DNA of 64,000 nt from Actinomycetota bacterium (GTDB lineage: Bacteria > Actinomycetota > Aquicultoria > Aquicultorales > Aquicultoraceae), in the NCBI GenBank assembly GCA_018333515.1, contig JAGXSZ010000030.1, positions 2,501 to 66,500 on the forward strand. The letters are read 5' to 3'. Of the stretch, positions 8,996-17,435 are shown one piece after another (the stretch's first letter is position 1; every line of letters starts with the position of its first letter). The translations under genes and the position numbers were made by a program. The notes below the pieces were generated by a model. It was not told where the DNA came from. It saw nothing but the letters and a program-made list of their open reading frames with translations, and did no database searches.

Positions 8996-10780
8996 ATGCA
9001 AAACGTAGGCGTTTCATGGACCACTCCAAGCAGGCATATAGGTTTTGTCACGGTCACACTGCTGGCGGTAGGAGTTTTTCTATTGCTCGCGGCACACAGG
9101 GGGCTGGATAATAACTCGCTGGTATCATGGCGCTGGGTCTTTGCGCTGGTAAGCCCGGGCAGTCTGCTGCTACCTATTTGTTTGCTAATCGCCGGTGCTT
9201 ATTGGTATGTGAAGCGCTTTGATTATGAGCGGTATGAGGCATCCCTGCTCTTCGTTGTCTCGTTTGCGGCGGGCGCGCTCTTTTGGCGGACACCCGAGGT
9301 CATAGTCGACGCTTCGAGGTATTTCACTCAGGCGAAGCATCTCGAACTCTACGGTGTCGGGTATTTCCTCAGGGAGTGGGGCTTAAATATTTTCGCATGG
9401 ACCGATTTACCGCTCATCCCGTTTGTCTACGGCGTGATCTTTAAGGTCTTCGGCGAGTCGAGGCTGTACATCCAGGCCTTTACGACCATACTTTATGCTT
9501 TGACGGTCGTTCTGACATACCGGGTCGGGAAGATGCTCTGGGATAAGAGCACCGGTTTTTTGGGTGGGCTGCTATTGCTCGGTATGCCGTATTTGTTTAC
9601 GCAGGTGCCGTTGATGCTCGTCGATATTCCGGCGATGTTCTTTCTGATGCTCGCCGTCTTCTTGTTTATCAAGGCATTGACGCAGGGCGGCACGGCCCTT
9701 ATCGTTCTCTCGGCTGCGGCTATCTGGGCGGCGGTTCTGACGAAGTATTCAAACGTTTTGATGTTGTCGGTTCTACCCGTTGCGCTCGCCGTCTTTCTCG
9801 CCGTCAAGCGAAGCGGAGGCGAGGTGTTGCCGGGTTGGTCGAGGAGCACGGCGCCCGGTTGGCGCGAGATGCTCTTTCGGGGTATGGCCGTGGCGTTGGT
9901 CGCGTCCGCGCTTATAGGGGTCGCCGTTGCTTGGAAATACGATATCTTCGCGGCTCAGGTCGGTTTGCTCATGGACTACCAGCGCCCTGGGCTTAAGCGG
10001 TGGGGCGAAAGCCATCTGTCGACGTTTCTCTTTCAAGTACATCCGTTTATCACCGGCGCGGCGCTTTTATCGGTGTACGCCGCCGTTAGAAAGAGGGATT
10101 TAAAGTTTGTGGTCGTCGGCTGGCTGGTTTTGTTGGTGTTGCTCCTGCAAATCGAGAGAATTCGCTACATGATAAGCGTTTTTCCGATGCTCGCGCTTAT
10201 GGCCGCGTACGGGCTGCGGGAGATTAAGAGCGCGGAGTTAAGGCGCTATGTCGCGTTTTGCGCGGTGGCGTCGTCGCTGGCAATCGGGCTGTTTGCGTAT
10301 TTGCCGTTCATGGAGCGGATAAGCGCCGTAAACCTCAAAGACGCCGGAGAATATCTAAATTCTTCCGGCGCGAGGAATATCAGGGTCGTGACGACGTCGG
10401 CGGGCGATGCGCCCGAGGTCAATCCGGCGGTGGCGGTGCCCCTTCTCGACCTCTTTGCGGACGGGGCCATCGTATACGATTCGAGCCCCGCGCGGTCATT
10501 GCCGGAATCGATTTCGACATCATCGTTGCGGTTTACCTGGGAGCACAAGAGCCCGGAGTATTACTCGGGGGGGCAAAGCGGCGGTGATCAAGTGGTCGTG
10601 GTCATCTCCGAAGAAAAAGGTCGGTCCCTAACTGATGCCGCGGGCCGCGGGCTCGAAGGGTATCGTCGCACTAAGACATTTGATGATGGAGTAGGGTTTT
10701 TCCGCTACCAAACCGTCGTTACGGTTTATGAACCGTTAAGCATGGCGAGCGACGCGAGACCGGCGGCGTTTGCGAAATAA
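8996..10780 (+). CDS. Membrane glycosyltransferase, PMT/ArnT (GT39/GT83) type
   Basis: About 594 residues with roughly ten to twelve hydrophobic helices in the N-terminal two thirds and a soluble C-terminal part. The sequence EVIVDASRYFTQAKHLELYG in the first outer loop holds the acidic residue pattern (D-ARY-QAK) of polyprenyl-phosphate sugar transferases that glycosylate proteins or lipids outside the membrane. Acceptor and sugar cannot be told. Start ATG 8996 or 8972. It stands alone between a terminator and the transporter gene, which has its own ribosome site. Confidence 0.78.
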   Translation: MQNVGVSWTTPSRHIGFVTVTLLAVGVFLLLAAHRGLDNNSLVSWRWVFALVSPGSLLLPICLLIAGAYWYVKRFDYERYEASLLFVVSFAAGALFWRTPEVIVDASRYFTQAKHLELYGVGYFLREWGLNIFAWTDLPLIPFVYGVIFKVFGESRLYIQAFTTILYALTVVLTYRVGKMLWDKSTGFLGGLLLLGMPYLFTQVPLMLVDIPAMFFLMLAVFLFIKALTQGGTALIVLSAAAIWAAVLTKYSNVLMLSVLPVALAVFLAVKRSGGEVLPGWSRSTAPGWREMLFRGMAVALVASALIGVAVAWKYDIFAAQVGLLMDYQRPGLKRWGESHLSTFLFQVHPFITGAALLSVYAAVRKRDLKFVVVGWLVLLVLLLQIERIRYMISVFPMLALMAAYGLREIKSAELRRYVAFCAVASSLAIGLFAYLPFMERISAVNLKDAGEYLNSSGARNIRVVTTSAGDAPEVNPAVAVPLLDLFADGAIVYDSSPARSLPESISTSSLRFTWEHKSPEYYSGGQSGGDQVVVVISEEKGRSLTDAAGRGLEGYRRTKTFDDGVGFFRYQTVVTVYEPLSMASDARPAAFAK

Positions 10781-10827
10781 AGAAGTGCGGTTGTAGGTTA
10801 CTAGTTTTGAAGGAGGGATATTAGGGC

Positions 10828-12249
10828 GTGGAAACGACGAGCAAAAGTAATTTGTATTGGGCATATTTTATCTTGGGGCTGCTGGCGCTAGTGAGCATAG
10901 TCTTCACTCAGGCGCATGTGTACTATGTCTACCTGGTAGCATATATTTGGTTTGGGGTTGCCTACGGAATGCTCCTCCAGTACGGCAGGTTCTGCATCGC
11001 ATCGGCCTCGCGGGATTTGTTTGCTACGGGTGTGCCGAGGATGGCCGTGGTCGTCTTAGTCACACTCGTTTTTCTCAGCGTAGTGCAGGCGGCGTTAGCG
11101 GCCGCCGGTATGACCAGCCCGTTTTTCCAGGCGACACCGGTCGGGTTTCACCTGGTAGTCGCGGGCCTCATCTTCGGTTTCGGTATGGTTATCGCCGGCG
11201 GTTGCGCTACCGGCTCTGTGTATAAGATAGGAGAAGGTCACGGCACGTCTATTCTGGCGGTAGTGGCGCTCGTCTTCGGGCAAGCGGTCTTTGTCACCAC
11301 CGGCGGGTTTTTCAATCGATTTCTGCCTCAATCTTGGGTCGACTCGGCGGCTACGAAAACATGGGTGCCTAGCGACAAACTGACATCATGGTACGACACC
11401 TATCTCGTCGGCTATGTCTTCGATAAACCGAGCATCCAGCTCTCTCAGACAAGCTTTGTTTCAGAGAATTTTCCTGGAGTTGCGCGCTTTTTTGTCGGCG
11501 ATGCGCTTATTAACACCATGATTCCCGCCGCGCTGCTTCTCGTTGTCATCTATGTCTTCTTTGGCAGAAAAGGCTTTATTAAGAAGCGCAAAAAAGCTCA
11601 AGGAACGGTCGGGTTCAAAGACGAACTCGCCGGCATGTGGAACATGCTTACGGCGTCGAAGCGGACCATGAAAGTCGGCATGTTGATAGCGCTGACGATA
11701 GGTCTGCAGGTCATAGTCGCAAAGGGTCTGCATGTCAAATTCGGTGTCAACAACTTCGGCGAACTCCTTGCCAAGATGGGACATACGGCCGACTTGACCC
11801 CCGCCGGCAAGATCTTCGACCCCGGTTACTGGTTTATGACCACCCAGCAGTCGCAACTCGGTGCTTGGGTGCTCGGCAAAGTCGGCTTAAATATGCAGGA
11901 TAACGTCTTTTTGGGTGTCCTAAGCGGTCTGCCGGCACCTTGGCGCAACCCGGCGCTTTGGATGACCGGGGGGATTATCTTAGGGGCGATGGTTACGGCG
12001 CTGATAAACAGGGAGTTCAAATTCAACCTGCCAAAAGGTGAACTCATTGTATGGGGACTTGTCGGCGGCTTGCTTCTTGGAATCGGCGCGAGGCTCGGCC
12101 TCGGCTGCGCGGGCGCGTTCTTCGTCCGTATCGCGGGCGGAGATTTTGGCGCCTGGATGTTTTTCCTGAGTATGGTCGGAGGCGCCTACATCGGGGTTCT
12201 GTTCTTCAATTGGTGGACCGACCGGAAAATGGCAAAAGAGATGGGCTAG
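10828..12249 (+). CDS. YeeE/YedE-family transporter (thiosulfate/sulfur-type)
   Basis: 473 residues, about ten to twelve membrane helices arranged as two YeeE/YedE halves. Conserved motifs are GRFCIASASRDLF (near 54), GGCATGSVYKIGEGH (near 130) and GLGCAGAFFVRIAGG near the C terminus; the Cys residues in such motifs relay thiosulfate in characterised TsuA. The next gene is a TusA sulfurtransferase, as in tsuAB pairs, so uptake of thiosulfate or a related sulfur or selenium species is likely. GTG 10828 follows AAGGAGGG by 10 bases. A second, selenium-type YedE lies at 19960. Confidence 0.9.
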   Translation: METTSKSNLYWAYFILGLLALVSIVFTQAHVYYVYLVAYIWFGVAYGMLLQYGRFCIASASRDLFATGVPRMAVVVLVTLVFLSVVQAALAAAGMTSPFFQATPVGFHLVVAGLIFGFGMVIAGGCATGSVYKIGEGHGTSILAVVALVFGQAVFVTTGGFFNRFLPQSWVDSAATKTWVPSDKLTSWYDTYLVGYVFDKPSIQLSQTSFVSENFPGVARFFVGDALINTMIPAALLLVVIYVFFGRKGFIKKRKKAQGTVGFKDELAGMWNMLTASKRTMKVGMLIALTIGLQVIVAKGLHVKFGVNNFGELLAKMGHTADLTPAGKIFDPGYWFMTTQQSQLGAWVLGKVGLNMQDNVFLGVLSGLPAPWRNPALWMTGGIILGAMVTALINREFKFNLPKGELIVWGLVGGLLLGIGARLGLGCAGAFFVRIAGGDFGAWMFFLSMVGGAYIGVLFFNWWTDRKMAKEMG

Positions 12250-12381
12250 CCCGGGTTTTAGCGGATATCGCGGTTGGCCGCGGTGGCTTGGGGGGGGTGA
12301 AGCCCTCGACGCATACGGCTCAACCGATATGCGGCGTACCGATAGATGGGAAATTTTTAGACTACGAAGGAGGAAGAAGAA

Positions 12382-12633
12382 ATGGCGATGAAGTTTGACA
12401 AAACAGGTGATGGTGTATACACGCTCGATGTTTGCGGCTATGTCTGCCCGCATCCGCAGATATACACGAAAAAGTCGCTGGAGAAGATAGCCGAAGGAGA
12501 GGTTTTGGAGGTAGTCTTCGACAACGCGTCCTCGGCCGAGACGATAGTGCAAATGTGCGACCAGGACGGGCACGAGGTAATCGAGAACGCGCAAGGCGAC
12601 GGCAAGTTTGTAATCAAAATCGAAAAAGGTTAA
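12382..12633 (+). CDS. TusA-family sulfurtransferase (TsuB-like)
   Basis: 83 residues with the TusA signature CGYVCPHPQIYTKKSLEKI at about 17-35; C21 in VCP is the expected persulfide-carrying Cys. A further Cys is in VQMCDQDG. The protein should accept sulfur from the YeeE-type transporter encoded upstream. GAAGGAGGAAG lies 6-10 bases before ATG 12382. The 132-base gap after the transporter holds no gene and no evident terminator. Confidence 0.92.
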   Translation: MAMKFDKTGDGVYTLDVCGYVCPHPQIYTKKSLEKIAEGEVLEVVFDNASSAETIVQMCDQDGHEVIENAQGDGKFVIKIEKG

Positions 12634-12651
12634 GCGAAGGGGTGGTGTGCT

Positions 12652-13086
12652 GTGTCTGCTGAGTCGAAACGTAACGCGCCGCTTATGTTTGCAACCACCT
12701 TTGTGGCCTTGATTCTCGTTTCCCTGCTGGGCTACAGTTTTTCCGGGATGCATGCGGCAGATGTCGCCGCGTCCGGTATGTCGCCGGCCGGTGCTAAAAA
12801 GCCCGCCGCCGACGGAAAAGCGGTCTCTTCTCAAGCCGACCCGGACGAGGCGTCAAATATCTGCAGTATGTGTGGCATGGAGGACTGCAAGATGGGCTGT
12901 GAAGCGAAAGCTGCAGCAGCCGCTGACGGGGACAAAGACGAGCCTCGCGAAGAGTGCCTGTGCGAAGATGCCGACGCCAAGTCGGGCTCGACATCGAGTG
13001 ATGATGCACCAAAACCGGCACCAAAGCCCGAAGAACCGGCGAAAGCTTCCGGGTCGGGCGCCGCTGCGCCGGGGTACGGAAATTAA
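12652..13086 (+). CDS. Small membrane-anchored Cys-rich protein
   Basis: 144 residues. One N-terminal membrane helix or uncleaved signal (about 12-30) is followed by a polar, low-complexity Ala/Lys/Asp-rich segment. Two Cys clusters, CSMCGMEDCKMGC and a later ECLCEDAD, could bind a metal or an iron-sulfur cluster, or carry thiols. No family recognised. The gene starts 18 bases after the TusA gene (GTG 12652 with AAGGGG upstream), so it belongs to the sulfur-transport operon. Confidence 0.7.
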   Translation: MSAESKRNAPLMFATTFVALILVSLLGYSFSGMHAADVAASGMSPAGAKKPAADGKAVSSQADPDEASNICSMCGMEDCKMGCEAKAAAAADGDKDEPREECLCEDADAKSGSTSSDDAPKPAPKPEEPAKASGSGAAAPGYGN

Positions 13087-13174
13087 TGGGTTTCTGATTA
13101 AAGCGACGGTGAAAGAGGCGGCGGTTTGGCGATGAGTGATGAGCGATGAGAATCGATAAAACGGGTGGTCCCCT

Positions 13175-14671
13175 ATGAAATGCGCCCTTCTGATCCCGCC
13201 GTGGACGCCGACCGATATATTTCCCGCTAAGACGGCCGGGTCGCAGGTAAATTATTGGCAGCCGTTGGGCACGCTCTATGTCGCCGCCGGCCTGCGGCTG
13301 GCCGGCCATGAGGTCAAGCTCTTTGACGGCGCGTTCCTGGCCCGCGACGAGATGCTGGCCGAGGTGGAGTCGTTCGCGCCGCGTTTCGCGGGCATCTATT
13401 CGACGGCCTTTAGCTGGGTCGGAGCGAAGAGGCTCGCCGCCGCGATCAAGGGGCTGGATGAGCGGATATTTACTTGTATCGGCGGCCCGTATCCGATTGC
13501 GGCGCGGGAAAAGTGCCTTGCCGATGATGTGGAGCATGTTGTCGACGCCGTCGTAACCGGGGAGGGTGAGATAACCGTCCCCGAGATGGTCCGCGCGCTC
13601 GAACTGGGAGCGGGCCTTACGGGCGTCGCCGGAGTCGTCTTCCGCGACGGGGACGGTGTTGTAGCCAACGACGCCCGCCCGCTCGTCGACAACCTCGATT
13701 CGCTGCCTTTTCCGGCAAGGGAAGTCCTGGGCGACGCGGGTCTCTATCTCCCGCCGCCGGCGACTTACCGGAGACAACCGGTCGCGGTTATGCTGACGTC
13801 ACGCGGGTGCAACCGCCGCTGTATATACTGCTTTCAGTTGGATAAGGACAGGGACAGCGGTATACGCTATCGCGGCGTCGAAAACGTCCTGGCCGAAATC
13901 GAGCTGTGCCTGGAGCAGGGCTATAGGGAGATAAAATTTATCGACGACACCTTCGCCGCCGATTACGGGCGCGCGCTTCGTATTGCGCGGGAGATCAAGG
14001 CTAGGCGCCTCGATTTCACCTGGTTTGTGTCGGCCTGCGTCAACCAGGTCGACAAAGAGTTGCTCCAAGCCTTTAAGGACGCGGGGTGTTGGGCGATTTT
14101 GCTCGGAGCCGAAAGCGGTGTCCAGAAGAACCTCAATACCATAAAAAAAGGAATAACCCTCGATCAGACGCGGCAAGCGGTCGCGGCGGCGAAAGCGGTC
14201 GGGCTAAAGGTCATAACGCCGTTCATCTTCGGTATCCCCGGCGAGAGCTTCGAGGACGGCCTTAAGACGATAGAATTCGCCTGCGAACTCGACGCGGATG
14301 TCGCGAATTTTCACGCCATCACGCCGTTTCCGGGGACGGAATTATACGATAACGCCGCGAAATATGGAGCCGTCTCGGATGAGCTTACCGACTACACCTA
14401 TCAGGGGGCGGCGTTCGTGCCGTACACCATGAGCAGGGATGAGATAGTCGAGCTTCGCGCGACGGCCTTTCGCACCTTCTATTCGAGGCCCAAATTTTTA
14501 TTGCGGAGGGCGCTCGCGACCAGAAATATCCACGACCTCAAAGCCGCTTGTGCCGGCGCTAAGAGCCTATTTTGGCTCTGGGCCGATTCGCATGCGCTGG
14601 ATAAGCGCGCATCAGCCGGGAAGCCTGCGACCGGCGGCAAGAGGGCTAGCACAAAGAAAGGTTGGTGTTAA
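13175..14671 (+). CDS. B12-binding domain radical SAM protein
   Basis: 498 residues. The N-terminal part (about 1-140) has the layout of a cobalamin-binding domain: LLIPPW, then GTLYVAAGLRLAGHEVKLFDG and later VVTGEGEITVPEMV. The radical SAM domain carries the cluster motif SRGCNRRCIYCFQ (CX3CX2C) near residue 212 and FIFGIPGES. Members catalyse radical methylations or ring changes on lipids, cofactors or peptides; the substrate is not evident. Followed after one base by a cytochrome gene and then by a glycosyltransferase and a second radical SAM gene, all in one direction. Confidence 0.9.
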   Translation: MKCALLIPPWTPTDIFPAKTAGSQVNYWQPLGTLYVAAGLRLAGHEVKLFDGAFLARDEMLAEVESFAPRFAGIYSTAFSWVGAKRLAAAIKGLDERIFTCIGGPYPIAAREKCLADDVEHVVDAVVTGEGEITVPEMVRALELGAGLTGVAGVVFRDGDGVVANDARPLVDNLDSLPFPAREVLGDAGLYLPPPATYRRQPVAVMLTSRGCNRRCIYCFQLDKDRDSGIRYRGVENVLAEIELCLEQGYREIKFIDDTFAADYGRALRIAREIKARRLDFTWFVSACVNQVDKELLQAFKDAGCWAILLGAESGVQKNLNTIKKGITLDQTRQAVAAAKAVGLKVITPFIFGIPGESFEDGLKTIEFACELDADVANFHAITPFPGTELYDNAAKYGAVSDELTDYTYQGAAFVPYTMSRDEIVELRATAFRTFYSRPKFLLRRALATRNIHDLKAACAGAKSLFWLWADSHALDKRASAGKPATGGKRASTKKGWC

Positions 14672-14672
14672 A

Positions 14673-15134
14673 TTGAGATCATTTCGACCGCGAAATCCAA
14701 AGACCTATATGATAGTCATCGGCAGTGCCGTGTTATGGCTCGGTATCTTCTCTTATGCCGGCCTCGAGCTGACCTCGTCGACGCGATTCTGTCAGAGTTG
14801 CCATATCATGGAGTACGCGTATCTCTCTTGGTCCGAGGCGAAACATAGCGAACATGTCGAGTCGTGCGCCGACTGCCATATCCCGGGCGACTTCGGCGAG
14901 AAGGTGATATACAAGGCCAAATCGGGTACGAACGATTTCTACAAAAACCTGGTCGGTTTCTCCGGCATGATAGAGATTAAAGACGAGAGCAAAGCGATAG
15001 TCTTCGAGAATTGCCGGGGCTGTCATGCGGAGTACTTAAAGAGCGGCGACCACGAGGGCGGCAAAAATCCCAAGGAGTGCATAAAATGCCACCGGAATAC
15101 CGCCCATATCAAGGAGACGATAAAGAAGCATTAG
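14673..15134 (+). CDS. NapC/NrfH-type tetrahaem cytochrome c
   Basis: 153 residues: membrane anchor at about 11-32 and four CXXCH haem motifs at C40, C65, C114 and C136. NrfH/NapC proteins take electrons from menaquinol and pass them to periplasmic reductases. TTG 14673, one base after the preceding stop, gives a normal short N terminus; AAAGAAAGG lies upstream. No NrfA, NapA or other reductase is next to it, so its partner is elsewhere, or one of the haem proteins in this window. Confidence 0.9.
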   Translation: MRSFRPRNPKTYMIVIGSAVLWLGIFSYAGLELTSSTRFCQSCHIMEYAYLSWSEAKHSEHVESCADCHIPGDFGEKVIYKAKSGTNDFYKNLVGFSGMIEIKDESKAIVFENCRGCHAEYLKSGDHEGGKNPKECIKCHRNTAHIKETIKKH

Positions 15135-15162
15135 CGCGCGGCGCGTGAGATAGCGAGGCGAC

Positions 15163-16203
15163 ATGGAGCGATTAATCTCGGTCATAATCCCAAATTATAA
15201 CGGCGGCGCGACGATTCGAAAATGCCTGGAGGCGATCTTCGCCTCCGACTTCGAGCGCTTCGAGGTCGTCGTCGTCGACGATTGCTCGACGGACGCGTCG
15301 GTCGATATCATAGAGGAGTTCCCGTGCGAGCTGGTTCGCCTGGAGAGGCGAAGCGGGGCCGCGGCGGCTCGAAACGCGGGGGCAAGGCGCGCCAAAGGGG
15401 AGGCGCTCTTCTTTATCGACGCCGACTGCGTGGCGCATCGCGATACGCTTGCGCTGGTCGATATGACAATCTCAAAGCACCGGGGGGAGCGGGTAATCGC
15501 CGGCGGAACGTACGCGAGGATAGCCCATGACGACACCTTTTTCAGCACGTTCCAGTCGGTCTTCGTCAACTACTTCGAGACGAAGAGCGGCGGTGAAGCG
15601 GACTATATAGCGACGCACGCGCTCGCGATCGAGCGCCGCCTGTTCGAGGAGAATCACGGCTTCGACGAAGAGTTCCTGCCGATTTTGGAGGATGTGGAGT
15701 TTAGCCATCGCCTGCGCGCGAACGGCTGCCGGCTCGCGGTCAATCCGGATATCATCGTCGGGCACATCTTCGGTTTCTCCATGGCTAAATCGCTGAGAAA
15801 CGCCTACCGTAAAACGATGTATTGGACCATGTATTCTATCGGGAACAAGGACCTGCCGGCCGATTCCGGAACGGCCTCGGTCGCGCTTAAGTTAAACGGC
15901 ATCGCGTATCTCTTGGGTCTGCCGGCTATCGTTGCGGGCCTGACATTTGAGAACGCCATATTTTTGGCGCTCGGCTCGGTCTTTCTGTCGGCGGGCGTTT
16001 TTGTAAGCAGGGGACTGTTAAGGGCCTTTCGGCAAGCTAAGGGTTGGGGCTTCGCAACCGCCGCCGCGCTCTACTACCTGCTGCTCTATCCCGCGCCGAT
16101 TTGGGGCGGCGCTTTCGTGGGCACGCTTAAGTACCTGTCGCGAAGAAGCTTCAGCCGGCGCCGGGAGCCCGATCTTATCTTGGCTCGAAGGGAGTATGGT
16201 TAG
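15163..16203 (+). CDS. Glycosyltransferase family 2 with C-terminal membrane helices
   Basis: 346 residues. GT2 fold: SVIIPNYNGGATI at the N terminus, the VVDDCSTDAS strand, and the metal-binding FIDADC near residue 86, plus an ED pair (ILEDVEFSHRLR). Two hydrophobic helices lie near 245-285 and another near 300. It would transfer a sugar from a nucleotide donor at the membrane. Lies 28 bases after the cytochrome gene. Confidence 0.88.
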   Translation: MERLISVIIPNYNGGATIRKCLEAIFASDFERFEVVVVDDCSTDASVDIIEEFPCELVRLERRSGAAAARNAGARRAKGEALFFIDADCVAHRDTLALVDMTISKHRGERVIAGGTYARIAHDDTFFSTFQSVFVNYFETKSGGEADYIATHALAIERRLFEENHGFDEEFLPILEDVEFSHRLRANGCRLAVNPDIIVGHIFGFSMAKSLRNAYRKTMYWTMYSIGNKDLPADSGTASVALKLNGIAYLLGLPAIVAGLTFENAIFLALGSVFLSAGVFVSRGLLRAFRQAKGWGFATAAALYYLLLYPAPIWGGAFVGTLKYLSRRSFSRRREPDLILARREYG

Positions 16204-16205
16204 CC

Positions 16206-17294
16206 GTGTATTCCCCGCTTCGCTACGCCGGCCATATTTTCTGGAAGAGACGCCCCGTGCAGCTGACCTTTTTCGTCACCAGGCGATGCAACGCCGGCTG
16301 CCCGTTCTGTTTTTACCGGCGCAAGGGCGACGCGCAGCCGCTAAGCGAGCCGGAGTTAGCGCTGGATGAAGTAGAGAGGCTCGCGCCTTTTGTGGGGCGA
16401 TTGCTGTGGCTGGCGTTCTCCGGCGGCGAGCCGTTTATGCGCGAGGACATCGTCGACATAAGCCGGATTTTTTATAGGCACGCCAAGCCGTCGATAATGT
16501 TGATTTCGACCAACGGCCTGATGCCGGAGGCCATAGCGGAGCGGACCGAGGAGATTTTGCGGGATTGCCCGCGAACCACGGTCGTCGTCAAGCTGTCGCT
16601 CGATGGAGTGGGTGAGGCGCACGATGTCTTACGCGGGTCGCCCGGCAGCTTCGACAAGGTGATGCGGACCTACGGTTTGCTCGGCGAGCTTACCGGCAAA
16701 TATTCGAATTTTGAGCTTGGGATGAACACGGTCTTCTGTCCGGAGAACGAAAATGAGATGGAAGAGATATTCGATTTTACCAGGGGGCTTAAGCGGCTGC
16801 GAACCCACACGCTCTCACTTGTGCGGGGCGAGGTCCGCGATAGCGGACCGAAGGCGCTCGATTTAAATAAATACCGTGAGGCGGCCGGCAGGCTGGAGGC
16901 CGACATTAGGGGGCGCTCGCAAACCGGATATCGTTTCTTTGGGGCCGGGCTCAAATCGGCGCAGGACATACTGCAGAGGCGATATATCTATGAGACGATC
17001 AGCGCCGGGAAGCGCCTTATCCCTTGTTACGCCGGTGCGCTCAACCTGGTATTGACCGAGACCGGCGAGGTCTACCCATGTGAGATGCTGAGCCGGCGGA
17101 TGGGAAGTGTGCGCGATTATGATTATGACATGCGGGCGCTGGTCCGCTCCGATGAGGCGCGCTCGGCGGTCGGCCGGATTCGCGCGACCGAATGCCACTG
17201 TTCGCACGAGTGCTATTTTATGACCAATATCTTATTCAACCCGAGGCTTTATCCGGCGCTGTTGCGCGAGTCTTTAAAATTGGAGTCACAATAG
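16206..17294 (+). CDS. Radical SAM protein (SPASM-like C terminus)
   Basis: 362 residues. The cluster motif is CNAGCPFC (CX3CX2C) near residue 29, followed by the SAM-binding FSGGEPFM near 74 and NTVFCPEN. The C-terminal part has further Cys (PCYAGALNLVLTETGEVYPCEML and CHCSHECYF) as in SPASM-type enzymes with auxiliary clusters, which often modify peptides or sugars. GTG 16206 starts two bases after the glycosyltransferase stop, so translation is coupled. The operon ends with a terminator at 17311. Confidence 0.88.
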   Translation: MYSPLRYAGHIFWKRRPVQLTFFVTRRCNAGCPFCFYRRKGDAQPLSEPELALDEVERLAPFVGRLLWLAFSGGEPFMREDIVDISRIFYRHAKPSIMLISTNGLMPEAIAERTEEILRDCPRTTVVVKLSLDGVGEAHDVLRGSPGSFDKVMRTYGLLGELTGKYSNFELGMNTVFCPENENEMEEIFDFTRGLKRLRTHTLSLVRGEVRDSGPKALDLNKYREAAGRLEADIRGRSQTGYRFFGAGLKSAQDILQRRYIYETISAGKRLIPCYAGALNLVLTETGEVYPCEMLSRRMGSVRDYDYDMRALVRSDEARSAVGRIRATECHCSHECYFMTNILFNPRLYPALLRESLKLESQ

Positions 17295-17310
17295 TTCGGA
17301 ATCGAAAGAA

Positions 17311-17343
17311 AATGCAGGAGGGGCTTTAAGTCCCTCCTGCATT
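17311..17343. terminator. Bidirectional terminator between convergent operons
   Basis: Perfect 12-base stem AATGCAGGAGGG/CCCTCCTGCATT around GCTTTAAGT. It lies between the plus-strand radical SAM gene and the minus-strand haem protein gene. There is no strong T run. Confidence 0.7.
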
Positions 17344-17435
17344 CGGTGTTGCCGCATCGTTGGCCGCGTCTTCCATGCCTGGCCAACGTAGGACTTTTTC
17401 TTCATTCGTTAAGCCGCTATTTAGTTGTTAGACCG

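Noticed and set aside
10258-10631. Several plus-strand frames inside the glycosyltransferase gene
   Set aside because: They are shadows of the real gene in other frames.
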